NCBI RefSeq assembly: GCF_040115645.1 | Contig: NW_027096057.1 | Coordinates: 62,001 to 126,000, forward strand | DNA length: 64,000 nucleotides | DNA from: Euwallacea fornicatus | Lineage: Eukaryota > Arthropoda > Insecta > Coleoptera > Curculionidae | Reading direction: 5' to 3' | In this document: positions 50,816 through 63,129 of the stretch, one piece after another | How positions within the stretch are numbered: position 1 is the stretch's first letter | Layout: every line of letters begins with the position of its first letter | The notes under the pieces: generated by a model | Databases searched by the model: none | Seen by the model: the letters and a program-made list of their open reading frames with translations, nothing else | What the model was told of the DNA's origin: nothing | Program-made: the position numbers and the translations under genes

Positions 50816-51685
50816 AAGGCTTCATTGTATCTTGGTGAGTTTTCTAGAAAACGAGTAATTTATGTGCACAAACACACTTCTTTCGTGACTTTTCAAGCTT
50901 TGAACCTCCGTAACTTCGGCAAATGAGTTCCAAATACCTTCGAAATTTTACCTCAATGTCAGCTCGACGTGCTCTTTAACATGACTAATAAGGCTTCATT
51001 GTATCTTGGTGAGTTTTCCAGAAAACGAGTAATTTATGTGCACAAACACACTTCTTTCGTGACTTTTCAAGCTTTGAAACTCCGTAACTTCGGCAAATGA
51101 GCTCCAAATAGCTTCAAAATTTGACCACAGAATCACCTCGACGAGCACTTTAACACGACTAATAAGGCTTCATTGTATCTTGGTGAGTTTTCTAGAAAAC
51201 GAGTAATTTATGTGCACAAACACCTATCTTTCGTGACTTTTCAAGCTTTGAACTTCCGTAACTTCGGCAAATGAGCTTCAAATTCCGTCAAAAATTGATC
51301 ATAGAATCACCTCGTTGAGCTCTTCATCATGACTCATAAGGCTTCATTGTATCTTGGTGAGTTTTCCAGAAAACGAGTAATTTATGTGCTCAAACACACA
51401 TCTTTCGTGACTTTTCAATTTTTGAAACTCCGTAACTTCGGCAAATGAGCTCCAAATAGCTTCAAAATTTGACCACAGAATCACCTCGACGAGCACTTTA
51501 ACACGACTAATAAGGCTTCATTGTATCTTGGTGAGTTTTCTAGAAAACGAGTAATTTATGTGCACAAACACACTTCTTTCGTGACTTTTCAAGCTTTGTA
51601 CTTCCGTAACTTCGGCAACTGAGCTCCACATACGTTCAAAATTTGACCACAGAATCACCTCGACGAGTAATTTAACACGACTAAT
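50816..51685 (+). repeat. Link between R cassette remnant and second K-rich unit
   Basis: Monomers 293-297: H-U with tcaatgtcag, H-P, V-W, caatttttg-P, and H with tgtacttcc and a K tail ending gagtaatttaac. The V-W at 51164 is the last class II monomer before 55514. Confidence 0.82.
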
Positions 51686-53425
51686 AAGGCTTCATTGTAT
51701 CTTGGTGAGTTTTCTAGAAAACGAGTAATTTATGTGCTCAAACACACATCTTTCGTGACTTTTCAAGCTTTGAAGCTCCGTAACTTCGGCAACTGAGCTC
51801 CACATACGTTCAAAATTTGACCACAGAATCACCTCGACGAGCACTTTAACAAGACTAATAAGGCTTCATTGTATCTTGGTGAGTTTTCCAGAAAACGAGT
51901 AATTTATGTGCACAAACACACTTCTTTCGTGACTTTTCAAGCTTTGAACCTCCGTAACTTCGGCAACTGAGCTCCACATACGTTCAAAATTTGACCACAG
52001 AATCACCTCGACGAGCACTTTAACAAGACTAATAAGGCTTCATTGTATCTTGGTGAGTTTTCAAGAAAATGAGTAATTTATGAGCACAAACACACTTCTT
52101 TCGTGACTTTTCAAGCTTTGTACCTCCGTAACTTCGGCAACTGAGCTCCACATACGTTCAAAATTTGACCACAGAATCACCTCGACGAGCACTTTAACAA
52201 GACTAATAAGGCATCATTGTATCTTGGTGAGTTTTCCAGAAAACGAGTAATTTATGTGCTCAAACACACATCTTTCGTGACTTTTCAATCTTTGAAACTC
52301 CGTAACTTCGGCAAATGAGCTCCAAATAGCTTCAAAATTTTACCACAGAATCACCTCAACGAGCACTTTAACACGACTAATAAGGCTTCATTGTATCTTG
52401 GTGAGTTTTCCAGAAAACGAGTAATTTATATGCACAAACACACTTCTTTCGTGACTTTTCAAGCTTTGAACTTCCGTAACTTCGGCAAATGAGCTCCAAC
52501 TACCTTCAAAATTTGACCACAGAATCACCTCAACGAGCTCTTTAACACGACTAATAAGGCTTCATTGTATCTTGGTGAGTTTTCCAGAAAACGAGTAATT
52601 TATATGCACAAACACACTTCTTTCGTGACTTTTCAAGCTTTGAACTTCCGTAACTTCGGCAAATGAGCTCCAACTACCTTCAAAATTTGACCACAGAATC
52701 ACCTCAACGAGCTCTTTAACACGACTAAGAAGGCTTCATTGTATCTTGGTGAGTTATCTAGAAAACGAGTAATTTATGTGCTCAAACACACATCTTTCGT
52801 GACTTTTCAAGCTTTGAACTTCCGTAACTTCGGCAAATGAGCTCCAACTACCTTCAAAATTTGACCACAGAATCACCTCAACGAGCTCTTTAACACGACT
52901 AAGAAGGCTTCATTGTATCTTGGTGAGTTATCTAGAAAACGAGTAATTTATGTGCTCAAACACACATCTTTCGTGACTTTTCAAGCTTTGAAACTCCGTA
53001 ACTTCGGCAACTGAGCTCCACATACGTTCAAAATTTGACCACAGAATCACCTCGACGAGCACTTTAACACGACTAATAAGGCTTCATTGTATCTTGGTGA
53101 GTTTTCCAGAAAACGAGTAATTTATGTGCTCAAACACACATCTTTCGTGACTTTTCAATTTTTGAAACACCGTAACTTCGGCAAATGAGCTCCAAATAGC
53201 TTCAAAATTTGACCACAGAATCACCTCGACGAGCACTTTAACACGACTAATAAGGCTTCATTGTATCTTGGTGAGTTTTCCAGAAAACGAGTAATTTATG
53301 TGCTCAAACACACATCTTTCGTGACTTTTCAAGCTTTGAACCTCCGTAACTTCGGCAACTGAGCTCCACATACGTTCAAAATTTGTCCACAGAATCACCT
53401 CAACGAGCTCTTTAACACGACTAAG
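51686..53425 (+). repeat. K-rich unit, copy 2 (10 monomers, 1,740 bp)
   Basis: Monomers 298-307, same order as copy 1. A private change is aaaatgagtaattt near 52068 (aaaacgag elsewhere), a CpG to TpG transition. The unit also ends with the gaaacaccg and M monomers. Confidence 0.9.
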
Positions 53426-53947
53426 AAGGCTTCATTGTATCTTGGTGAGTTAACTAGAAAACGAGTAATTTATGTGCTCAAACACACATCTTTCGTGACT
53501 TTTCAAGCTTTGAACCTCCATAACTTCGGCAAATGAGCTCCAACTACCTTCAAAATTTGACCACAGAATCACCTCGACGAGTAATTTAACACGACTAATA
53601 AGGCTTCATTGTATCTTGGTGAGTTTTCCAGAAAACGAGTAATTTATATGCACAAACACACTTCTTTCGTGACTTTTCAAGCTTTGAACTTCCGTAACTT
53701 CGGCAAATGAGCTCCAACTACCTTCAAAATTTGACCACAGAATCACCTCGACGAGTAATTTGACACGACTAATAAGGCTTCATTGTATCTTGGTGAGATT
53801 TCTAGAAAACGAGTAATTTATGTGCACAAACACACTTCTTTCGTGACTTTTCAAGCTTTGAAACTCCGTAACTTCGGCAAATGAGCTCCAACTACCTTCA
53901 AAATTTGACCACAGAATCACCTCAACGAGCTCTTTAACACGACTAAG
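53426..53947 (+). repeat. Trio ttaactag-O, atatgcac-O, atttct-N
   Basis: Monomers 308-310. The first has ttaactagaaaacg and aacctccataac, with ccgtaac changed to ccataac. The trio recurs within 56906-57774 and in part at 58818-59339, so it links the K-rich domain to the right-hand zone. Confidence 0.83.
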
Positions 53948-55339
53948 AAGGCTTCATTGTATCTTGGTGAGTTAACTAGAAAACGAGTAATTTATGTGCT
54001 CAAACACACATCTTTCGTGACTTTTCAAGCTTTGAAGCTCCGTAACTTCGGCAACTGAGCTCCACATACGTTCAAAATTTGACCACAGAATCACCTCGAC
54101 GAGCACTTTAACAAGACTAATAAGGCTTCATTGTATCTTGGTGAGTTTTCCAGAAAACGAGTAATTTATGTGCACAAACACACTTCTTTCGTGACTTTTC
54201 AAGCTTTGAACCTCCGTAACTTCGGCAACTGAGCTCCACATACGTTCAAAATTTGACCACAGAATCACCTCGACGAGCACTTTAACAAGACTAATAAGGC
54301 TTCATTGTATCTTGGTGAGTTTTCCAGAAAACGAGTAATTTATGTGCACAAACACACTTCTTTCGTGACTTTTCAAGCTTTGAACCTCCGTAACTTCGGC
54401 AACTGAGCTCCACATACGTTCAAAATTTGACCACAGAATCACCTCGACGAGCACTTTAACAAGACTAATAAGGCTTCATTGTATCTTGGTGAGTTTTCAA
54501 GAAAACGAGTAATTTATGAGCACAAACACACTTCTTTCGTGACTTTTCAAGCTTTGTACCTCCGTAACTTCGGCAACTGAGCTCCACATACGTTCAAAAT
54601 TTGACCACAGAATCACCTCGACGAGCACTTTAACAAGACTAATAAGGCATCATTGTATCTTGGTGAGTTTTCCAGAAAACGAGTAATTTATGTGCTCAAA
54701 CACACATCTTTCGTGACTTTTCAATCTTTGAAACTCCGTAACTTCGGCAAATGAGCTCCAAATAGCTTCAAAATTTTACCACAGAATCACCTCAACGAGC
54801 ACTTTAACACGACTAATAAGGCTTCATTGTATCTTGGTGAGTTTTCCAGAAAACGAGTAATTTATATGCACAAACACACTTCTTTCGTGACTTTTCAAGC
54901 TTTGAACTTCCGTAACTTCGGCAAATGAGCTCCAACTACCTTCAAAATTTGACCACAGAATCACCTCAACGAGCTCTTTAACACGACTAATAAGGCTTCA
55001 TTGTATCTTGGTGAGTTTTCCAGAAAACGAGTAATTTATATGCACAAACACACTTCTTTCGTGACTTTTCAAGCTTTGAACTTCCGTAACTTCGGCAAAT
55101 GAGCTCCAACTACCTTCAAAATTTGACCACAGAATCACCTCAACGAGCTCTTTAACACGACTAAGAAGGCTTCATTGTATCTTGGTGAGTTATCTAGAAA
55201 ACGAGTAATTTATGTGCTCAAACACACATCTTTCGTGACTTTTCAAGCTTTGAACTTCCGTAACTTCGGCAAATGAGCTCCAACTACCTTCAAAATTTGA
55301 CCACAGAATCACCTCAACGAGCTCTTTAACACGACTAAG
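53948..55339 (+). repeat. K-rich unit, copy 3 (8 monomers)
   Basis: Monomers 311-318 repeat the first seven members of copies 1 and 2, with one extra H-K monomer (54122 and 54296 look the same). The unit ends earlier: monomer 319 at 55340 starts like monomer 283 but has a J tail. Confidence 0.88.
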
Positions 55340-56209
55340 AAGGCTTCATTGTATCTTGGTGAGTTATCTAGAAAACGAGTAATTTATGTGCTCAAACACA
55401 CATCTTTCGTGACTTTTCAAGCTTTGAAACTCCGTAACTTCGGCAAATGAGCTCCAAATAGCTTCAAAATTTTACCACAGAATCACCTCGACGAACTCTT
55501 TAACACAACTAACAAGGCTTCATTGTATCTTGGTGAGATTTCTAGAAAACGAGTAATTTATGTGCACAAACACACTTCCTTCGTGACTTTTCAAGTTTTG
55601 AACCTCCGTAACTTCGGCAAATGTGCTTCAAATTGCTTAAAAAATTGATCAGAAAATCATCTCGTTGAGCCCTTCATCATCACTCATAAGGCTTCATTGT
55701 ATCTTGGTGAGTTATCTAGAAAACGAGTAATTTATGAGCACAAATACACTTCTTTCGTGACTTTTCAAGCTTTGAAACTCCGTAACTTCGGTAAATGTGC
55801 TTCAAATTGCTTAAAAAATTGATCATAGAATCATCTCCGTGAGCTCTTCATAATGACTCATAAGGCTTCATTGTATCTTGGTGAATTTTCTAGAAAACGA
55901 GTAATTTATGTGGACAAACACACATCTTTCGTGACTTATCAAGCTTTGAACCTCCGTAACTTCGGCAACTGAGCTCCACATACCTTCAAAATTTTACCAC
56001 AGAATCACCTCGACGAGCTCTTTAACATGACAAATAAGGCTTCATTGTATCTTGGTGAGTTTTCCAGAAAACGAGTAATTTATGTGCACAAACACACTTC
56101 TTTCGTGACTTTTCAAGCTTTGAAACTCCGTAACTTCGGCAAATGAGCTCCACATACGTTCAAAATTTTACCACAGAATCACCTCAACGAGCGCTTTAAC
56201 ACGACTAAG
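55340..56209 (+). repeat. Start of the diverged right-hand zone
   Basis: Monomers 319-323 contain many private changes: cacttccttcg, tgatcagaaaatcatc with ttgagcccttc and atcactcat (55514), ctccgtgag (55688), ggtgaattttc and gacttatcaag (55862), and caacgagcgc (56036). A mutated class II tail with tgatcagaaaatc also appears at 58470. Confidence 0.85.
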
Positions 56210-56905
56210 AAGGCTTCATTGTATCTTGGTGAGTTATCTAGAAAACGAGTAATTTATGTGCACAAACACACTTCTTTCGTTACTTTTCAAGCTTTGAACT
56301 TCCGTAACTTCGGCAAATGAGCTCCAACTACCTTCAGAATTTGACCACAGAATCACCTCGACGAGTAATTTGACACGACTAATAAGGCTTCATTGTATCT
56401 TGGTGAGATTTCTAGAAAACGAGTAATTTATGTGCACAAACACACTTCTTTCGTGACTTTTCAAGCTTTGAACCTCCGTAACTTCGGCAAATGAGTTCCA
56501 AATACCTTCAAAATTTTACCTCAGAGTCAGCTCGACGTGCTCTTTAACATGACTAATAAGGTTTCATTGTATCTTGGTGAGATTTCTAGAAAACGAGTAA
56601 TTTATGTGCACAAACACACTTCTTTCGTGACTTTTCAAGCTTTGAACCTCCGTAACTTCGGCAAATGAGTTCCAAATACCTTCAAAATTTTACCTCAGAG
56701 TCAGCTCGACGTGCTCTTTAACATGACTAATAAGGCTTCATTGTATCTTGGTGAGTTTTCCAGAAAACGAGTAATTTATGTGCACAAACACACTTCTTTC
56801 GTGACTTTTCAAGTTTTGAACCTCCGTAACTTCGGCGAATGAGCTCCAACTACCTTCAAAATTTGACCACAGAATCACCTCAACGAGCTCTTTAACACGA
56901 CTAAG
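56210..56905 (+). repeat. Four-monomer block, copy A of 10-monomer-offset pair
   Basis: Monomers 324-327: ttatct-H with cgttac and ccttcagaatttg, two U monomers with ttcaaaattttacctcagag, and H with caagttttg. They match 57948-58643 at 1,738 bp (10 monomers less two 1-bp deletions). The last monomers differ in their tails (N here, class II there). Confidence 0.87.
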
Positions 56906-57947
56906 AAGGCTTCATTGTATCTTGGTGAGTTAACTAGAAAACGAGTAATTTATGTGCTCAAACACACATCTTTCGTGACTTTTCAAGCTTTGAACCTCCA
57001 TAACTTCGGCAAATGAGCTCCAACTACCTTCAAAATTTGACCACAGAATCACCTCGACGAGTAATTTAACACGACTAATAAGGCTTCATTGTATCTTGGT
57101 GAGTTTACTAGAAACGAGTAATTTATGTGCACAAACACATATCTTTCGTGAGTTTTCAAGCTTTGAACCTCCGTAACTTCGGCAACTGAGCTCCAACTAC
57201 CTTCAAAATTTGACCACAGAATCACCTCGACGAGTAATTTAACACGACTAATAAGGCTTCATTGTAACTTGGTGAGTTTTCCAGAAAACGAGTAATTTAT
57301 ATGCACAAACACACTTCTTTCGTGACTTTTCAAGCTTTGAACTTCCGTAACTTCGGCAAATGAGCTCCAACTACCTTCAAAATTTGACCACAGAATCACC
57401 TCGACGAGTAATTTGACACGACTAATAAGGCTTCATTGTATCTTGGTGAGATTTCTAGAAAACGAGTAATTTATGTGCACAAACACACTTCTTTCGTGAC
57501 TTTTCAAGCTTTGAAACTCCGTAACTTCGGCAAATGAGCTCCAACTACCTTCAAAATTTGACCACAGAATCACCTCAACGAGCTCTTTAACACGACTAAG
57601 AAGGCTTCATTGTATCTTGGTGAGTTAACTAGAAAACGAGTAATTTATGTGCTCAAACACACATCTTTCGTGACTTTTCAAGCTTTGAACCTCCATAACT
57701 TCGGCAAATGAGCTCCAACTACCTTCAAAATTTGACCACAGAATCACCTCGACGAGTAATTTAACACGACTAATAAGGCTTCATTGTATCTTGGTGAGTT
57801 TTCTAGAAACGAGTAATTTATGTGCACAAACACATATCTTTCGTGAGTTTTCAAGCTTTGAACCTCCGTAACTTCGGCAACTGAGCTCCAACTACCTTCA
57901 AAATTTGACCACAGAATCACCTCAACGAGCGCTTTAACACGACTAAG
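56906..57947 (+). repeat. Repeating ttaactag, cacatatc, atatgcac, atttct monomers
   Basis: Monomers 328-333. The pair ttaactag-O plus a cacatatc and gtgagttttc monomer occurs at 56906 and again four monomers later at 57601. Both cacatatc monomers lack one base in tctagaaacg, so the deletion was copied. Between the pairs lie the atatgcac-O and atttct-N monomers. Confidence 0.85.
57101..57118 (+). other. 1-bp deletion, shared with 57801-57811
   Basis: The sequence reads ctagaaacgag in place of ctagaaaacgag. The monomer four places later (57775) has the same loss and the same cacatatc motif, so one event was duplicated. A separate monomer near 63857 has the same loss from the A-run without that motif, so it may be independent slippage. 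Confidence 0.9.
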
Positions 57948-58643
57948 AAGGCTTCATTGTATCTTGGTGAGTTATCTAGAAAACGAGTAATTTATGTGCA
58001 CAAACACACTTCTTTCGTTACTTTTCAAGCTTTGAACTTCCGTAACTTCGGCAAATGAGCTCCAACTACCTTCAGAATTTGACCACAGAATCACCTCGAC
58101 GAGTAATTTGACACGACTAATAAGGCTTCATTGTATCTTGGTGAGATTTCTAGAAAACGAGTAATTTATGTGCACAAACACACTTATTTCGTGACTTTTC
58201 AAGCTTTGAACCTCCGTAACTTCGGCAAATGAGTTCCAAATACCTTCAAAATTTTACCTCAGAGTCAGCTCGACGTGCTCTTTAACATGACTAATAAGGC
58301 TTCATTGTATCTTGGTGAGATTTCTAGAAAACGAGTAATTTATGTGCACAAACACACTTCTTTCGTGACTTTTCAAGCTTTGAACCTCCGTAACTTCGGC
58401 AAATGAGTTCCAAATACCTTCAAAATTTTACCTCAGAGTCAGCTCGACGTGCTCTTTAACATGACTAATAAGGCTTCATTGTATCTTGGTGAGTTTTCCA
58501 GAAAACGAGTAATTTATGTGCACAAACACACTTCTTTCGTGACTTTTCAAGTTTTGAACCTCCGTAACTTCGGCAAATGTGCTTCAAATTGCTTAAAAAA
58601 TTGATCAGAAAATCATCTCGTTGAGCCCTTCATCATCACTCAT
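57948..58643 (+). repeat. Four-monomer block, copy B of 10-monomer-offset pair
   Basis: This is the partner of 56210-56905. A private change is cacttatttcg near 58190. The partner has aaggtttcatt at 56558 instead. Confidence 0.87.
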
Positions 58644-59339
58644 AAGGCTTCATTGTATCTTGGTGAGTTATCTAGAAAACGAGTAATTTATGTGCACAAA
58701 CACACTTCTTTCGTGACTTTTCAAGCTTTGAAACTCCGTAACTTCGGCGAATGAGCTCCAACTACCTTCAAAATTTGACCACAGAATCACCTCGACGAGT
58801 AATTTGACACGACTAATAAGGCTTCATTGTATCTTGGTGAGATTTCTAGAAAACGAGTAATTTATGTGCACAAACACACTTCTTTCGTGACTTTTCAAGC
58901 TTTGAAACTCCGTAACTTCGGCAAATGAGCTCCAACTACCTTCAAAATTTGACCACAGAATCACCTCAACGAGCTCTTTAACACGACTAAAAAGGCTTCA
59001 TTGTATCTTGGTGAGTTAACTAGAAAACGAGTAATTTATGTGCTCAAACACACATCTTTCGTGACTTTTCAAGCTTTGAACCTCCATAACTTCGGCAAAT
59101 GAGCTCCAACTACCTTCAAAATTTGACCACAGAATCACCTCGCCGAGTAATTTAACACGACTAATAAGGCTTCATTGTATCTTGGTGAGTTAACTAGAAA
59201 ACGAGTAATTTATGTGCTCAAACACACATCTTTCGTGACTTTTCAAGCTTTGAACCTCCATAACTTCGGCAAATGAGCTCCAACTACCTTCAAAATTTGA
59301 CCACAGAATCACCTCGACGAGCACTTTAACACGACTAAT
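58644..59339 (+). repeat. Four O/N monomers with two adjacent ttaactag copies
   Basis: Monomers 338-341: ttatct-H with ggcgaatgag, atttct-H with gactaaaaagg, and two ttaactag-L monomers with ctccataac. The first of these two has cgccgagtaattt. The pair suggests a one-monomer duplication. Confidence 0.83.
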
Positions 59340-60208
59340 AAGGCTTCATTGTATCTTGGTGAGTTTTCTAGAAAACGAGTAATTTATGTGCACAAACACA
59401 CTTCTTTCGTGACTTTTCAAGCTTTGAAACTCCGTAACTTCGGTAAATGTGCTTCAAATTGCTTAAAAAATTGATCATAGAATCATCTCGATGAGCTCTT
59501 CATAATGACTCATAAGGCTTCATTGTATCTTGGTGAGTTTTCTAGAAAACGAGTAATTTATGTGCACAAACACACTTCTTTCGTGACTTTTCAAGCTTTG
59601 AAACTCCGTAACTTCGATAATGTGCTTCAAATTGCTTAAAAAATTGATCATAGAATCATCTCGGTGAGCCATTCATAATGACTCATAAGGCTTCATTGTA
59701 TCTTGGTGAGTTTTCTAGAAAACGAGTAATTTATGTGGACAAACACACATCTTTCGTGACTTATCAAGCTTTGAACCTCCGTAACTTCGGCAACTGAGCT
59801 CCACATACCTTCAAAATTTTACCACAGAATCACCTCAACGAGCTCTTTAACACGACTAATAAGGCTTCATTGTATCTTGGTGAGTTTTCTAGAAAACGAG
59901 TAATTTATGTGCACAAACACACTTCTTTCGTGACTTTTCAAGCTTTGAAACTCCGTAACTTCGGCAAATGAGCTCCAAATAGCTTCAAAATTTTACCACA
60001 GAATCACCTCAACGAGCGCTTTAACACGACTAAGAAGGCTTCATTGTATCTTGGTGAGTTATCTAGAAAACGAGTAATTTATGTGCACAAACACACTTCT
60101 TTCGTTACTTTTCAAGCTTTGAACTTCCGTAACTTCGGCAAATGAGCTCCAACTACCTTCAGAATTTGACCACAGAATCACCTCGACGAGTAATTTAACA
60201 CGACTAAT

Positions 60209-60364
60209 AAGGCTTCATTGTATCTTGGTGAGTTTTCTAGGAAACGAGTAATCGATGTGCTCAAACTTCAAGCTTTGAATCTCCGTAACTTCGGCAAATG
60301 AGCTCCAACTACCTTCAAAATATGACCACAGAATCACCTCGACGAACTCTTTAACACGACTTAT
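60209..60364 (+). repeat. Shortened 156-bp monomer (18-bp internal deletion)
   Basis: The sequence reads gtgctcaaacttcaagc where others read gtgctcaaac, 18 more bases, then ttcaagc. The lost bases are the conserved acacatctttcgtgactt stretch. The monomer also has taggaaacg, tttgaatctcc and tatgaccac. Its twin is 62626-62781. Confidence 0.93.
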
Positions 60365-60538
60365 AAGGCTTCATTGTATCTTGGCGAGTTTTCTAGAAAA
60401 CGAGTAATTTATGTGCACAAACACACATCTTTCGTGACTTTTCAAGTTTTGAACCTCCGTAACTTCAGCAAATGAGCTCCAACTACCTTCAAAATTTGAC
60501 CACAGACTCACCTCGACGAGCACTTTAACACGACTTAT
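60365..60538 (+). repeat. Right-end variant with cttggcgag and acttat
   Basis: Several monomers at 60365-60886 and 62782-63650 read tatcttggcgag where the rest of the window has tatcttggtgag, and their predecessors end cgacttat. This one also has cttcagcaaatg. The state is found only in the last 3.7 kb, except that cgacttat also appears at about 27320. Confidence 0.88.
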
Positions 60539-60712
60539 AAGGCTTCATTGTATCTTGGCGAGTTTTCTAGAAAACAAGTAATTTATGTGCACAAACACAC
60601 TTCTTTCGTGACTTTTCAACCTTTGAACCTTCGTAACATCGGCAAATGAGCTCCAACTACCTTCAAAATTTGACCACAGACTCACCTCGACGAGCACTTT
60701 AACACGACTTAT

Positions 60713-61756
60713 AAGGCATCATTTTATCTTGGCGAGTTTTCTAGAAAACGAGTAATTTATGTGCACAAACACATATCTTTCGTGAGTTTTCAAGCTTTGA
60801 ACCTCCGTAACTTCGGCAACTGAGCTCCAACTACCTTCAAAATTTGACCACAGAATCACCTCGACGAGTAATTTAACACGACTAATAAGGCTTCATTGTA
60901 TCTTGGTGAGTTTTCCAGAAAACGAGTAATTTATATGCACAAACACACTTCTTTCGTGACTTTTCAAGCTTTGAACTTCCGTAACTTCGGCAAATGAGCT
61001 CCAACTACCTTCAAAATTTGACCACAGAATCACCTCGACGAGTAATTTGACACGACTAATAAGGCTTCATTGTATCTTGGTGAGTTTTCCAGAAAACGAG
61101 TAATTTATGTGCACAAACACACTTCTTTCGTGACTTTTCAAGCTTTGAAACTCCGTAACTTCGGCAAATGAGCTCCAAATAGCTTCAAAATTTTACCACA
61201 GAATCACCTCAACGAGCTCTTTAACACGACTAATAAGGCTTCATTGTATCTTGGTGAGTTTTCTAGAAAACGAGTAATTTATGTGCACAAACACACTTCT
61301 TTCGTGACTTTTCAAGCTTTGAAACTCCGTAACTTCGGCAAATGAGCTCCAACTACCTTCAGAATTTGACCACAGAATCACCTCGACGAGTAATTTGACA
61401 AGACTAATAAGGCTACATTGTATCTTGGTGAGTTTTCCAGAAAACGAGTAATTTATGTGCACAAACACACTTCTTTCGTGACTTTTCAAGCTTTGAAACT
61501 CCGTAACTTCGGCAAATGAGCTCCAAATAGCTTCAAAATTTTACCACAGAATCACCTCAACGAGCTCTTTAACATGACTAATAAGGCTTCATTGTATCTT
61601 GGTGAGTTTTCCAGAAAACGAGTAATTTATGTGCTCAAACACACATCTTTCGTGACTTTTCAAGCTTTGAACCTCCGTAACTTCGGCAACTGAGCTCCAC
61701 ATACGTTCAAAATTTGACCACAGAATCACCTCGACGAGCACTTTAACACGACTAAT
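60713..61756 (+). repeat. Six monomers between the two diverged blocks
   Basis: Monomers 350-355: the aaggcatcattttatc and cacatatc monomer with an O tail, atatgcac-O, H-Q, H-O (ending aagactaat), ggctacattg with H-Q, and L-K. The ggctac change removes a recurring antisense stop and so gives a spurious longer open frame. Confidence 0.83.
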
Positions 61757-63129
61757 AAGGCTTCATTGTATCTTGGTGAGTTTTCTAGAAAACGAGTAAT
61801 TTATGTGCACAAACACACTTCTTTCGTGACTTTTCAAGCTTTGAAACTCCGTAACTTCGGTAAATGTGCTTCAAATTGCTTAAAAAATTGATCATAGAAT
61901 CATCTCGATGAGCTCTTCATAATGACTCATAAGGCTTCATTGTATCTTGGTGAGTTTTCTAGAAAACGAGTAATTTATGTGCACAAACACACTTCTTTCG
62001 TGACTTTTCAAGCTTTGAAACTCCGTAACTTCGATAATGTGCTTCAAATTGCTTAAAAAATTGATCATAGAATCATCTCGGTGAGCCATTCATAATGACT
62101 CATAAGGCTTCATTGTATCTTGGTGAGTTTTCTAGAAAACGAGTAATTTATGTGGACAAACACACATCTTTCGTGACTTATCAAGCTTTGAACCTCCGTA
62201 ACTTCGGCAACTGAGCTCCACATACCTTCAAAATTTTACCACAGAATCACCTCAACGAGCTCTTTAACACGACTAATAAGGCTTCATTGTATCTTGGTGA
62301 GTTTTCTAGAAAACGAGTAATTTATGTGCACAAACACACTTCTTTCGTGACTTTTCAAGCTTTGAAACTCCGTAACTTCGGCAAATGAGCTCCAAATAGC
62401 TTCAAAATTTTACCACAGAATCACCTCAACGAGCGCTTTAACACGACTAAGAAGGCTTCATTGTATCTTGGTGAGTTATCTAGAAAACGAGTAATTTATG
62501 TGCACAAACACACTTCTTTCGTTACTTTTCAAGCTTTGAACTTCCGTAACTTCGGCAAATGAGCTCCAACTACCTTCAGAATTTGACCACAGAATCACCT
62601 CGACGAGTAATTTAACACGACTAATAAGGCTTCATTGTATCTTGGTGAGTTTTCTAGGAAACGAGTAATTGATGTGCTCAAACTTCAAGCTTTGAATCTC
62701 CGTAACTTCGGCAAATGAGCTCCAACTACCTTCAAAATATGACCACAGAATCACCTCGACGAACTCTTTAACACGACTTATAAGGCTTCATTGTATCTTG
62801 GCGAGTTTTCTAGAAAACGAGTAATTTATGTGCACAAACACACATCTTTCGTGACTTTTCAAGTTTTGAACCTCCGTAACTTCAGCAAATGAGCTCCAAC
62901 TACCTTCAAAATTTGACCACAGACTCACCTCGACGAGCACTTTAACACGACTTATAAGGCTTCATTGTATCTTGGCGAGTTTTCTAGAAAACAAGTAATT
63001 TATGTGCACAAACACACTTCTTTCGTGACTTTTCAACCTTTGAACCTTCGTAACATCGGCAAATGAGCTCCAACTACCTTCAAAATTTGACCACAGACTC
63101 ACCTCGACGAGCACTTTAACACGACTTAT
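61757..63129 (+). repeat. Eight-monomer diverged block, copy B (1,373 bp)
   Basis: This is the partner of 59340-60712 at an offset of 2,417 bp (14 monomers less 19 bp). It contains its own copies of the 1-bp deletion (about 62033) and the 18-bp deletion (about 62683). Similarity continues into the next monomer (aaggcatcattttatc at 63130), which then differs (cacacatc here, cacatatc at 60713). Confidence 0.9.

Larger units (their letters stand above)
59340..60712 (+). repeat. Eight-monomer diverged block, copy A (1,373 bp)
   Basis: Monomers 342-349: two class II monomers (ctcgatgag; then a tail with cttcgataatg and gagccattc), G with gacttatcaag, H with caacgagcgc, ttatct-H with cgttac, the 156-bp monomer with an 18-bp deletion, and two ggcgag monomers. 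The block recurs at 61757-63129 with the same length and the same two deletions. One difference I saw is atcgatgtg here against attgatgtg there. Confidence 0.9.
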
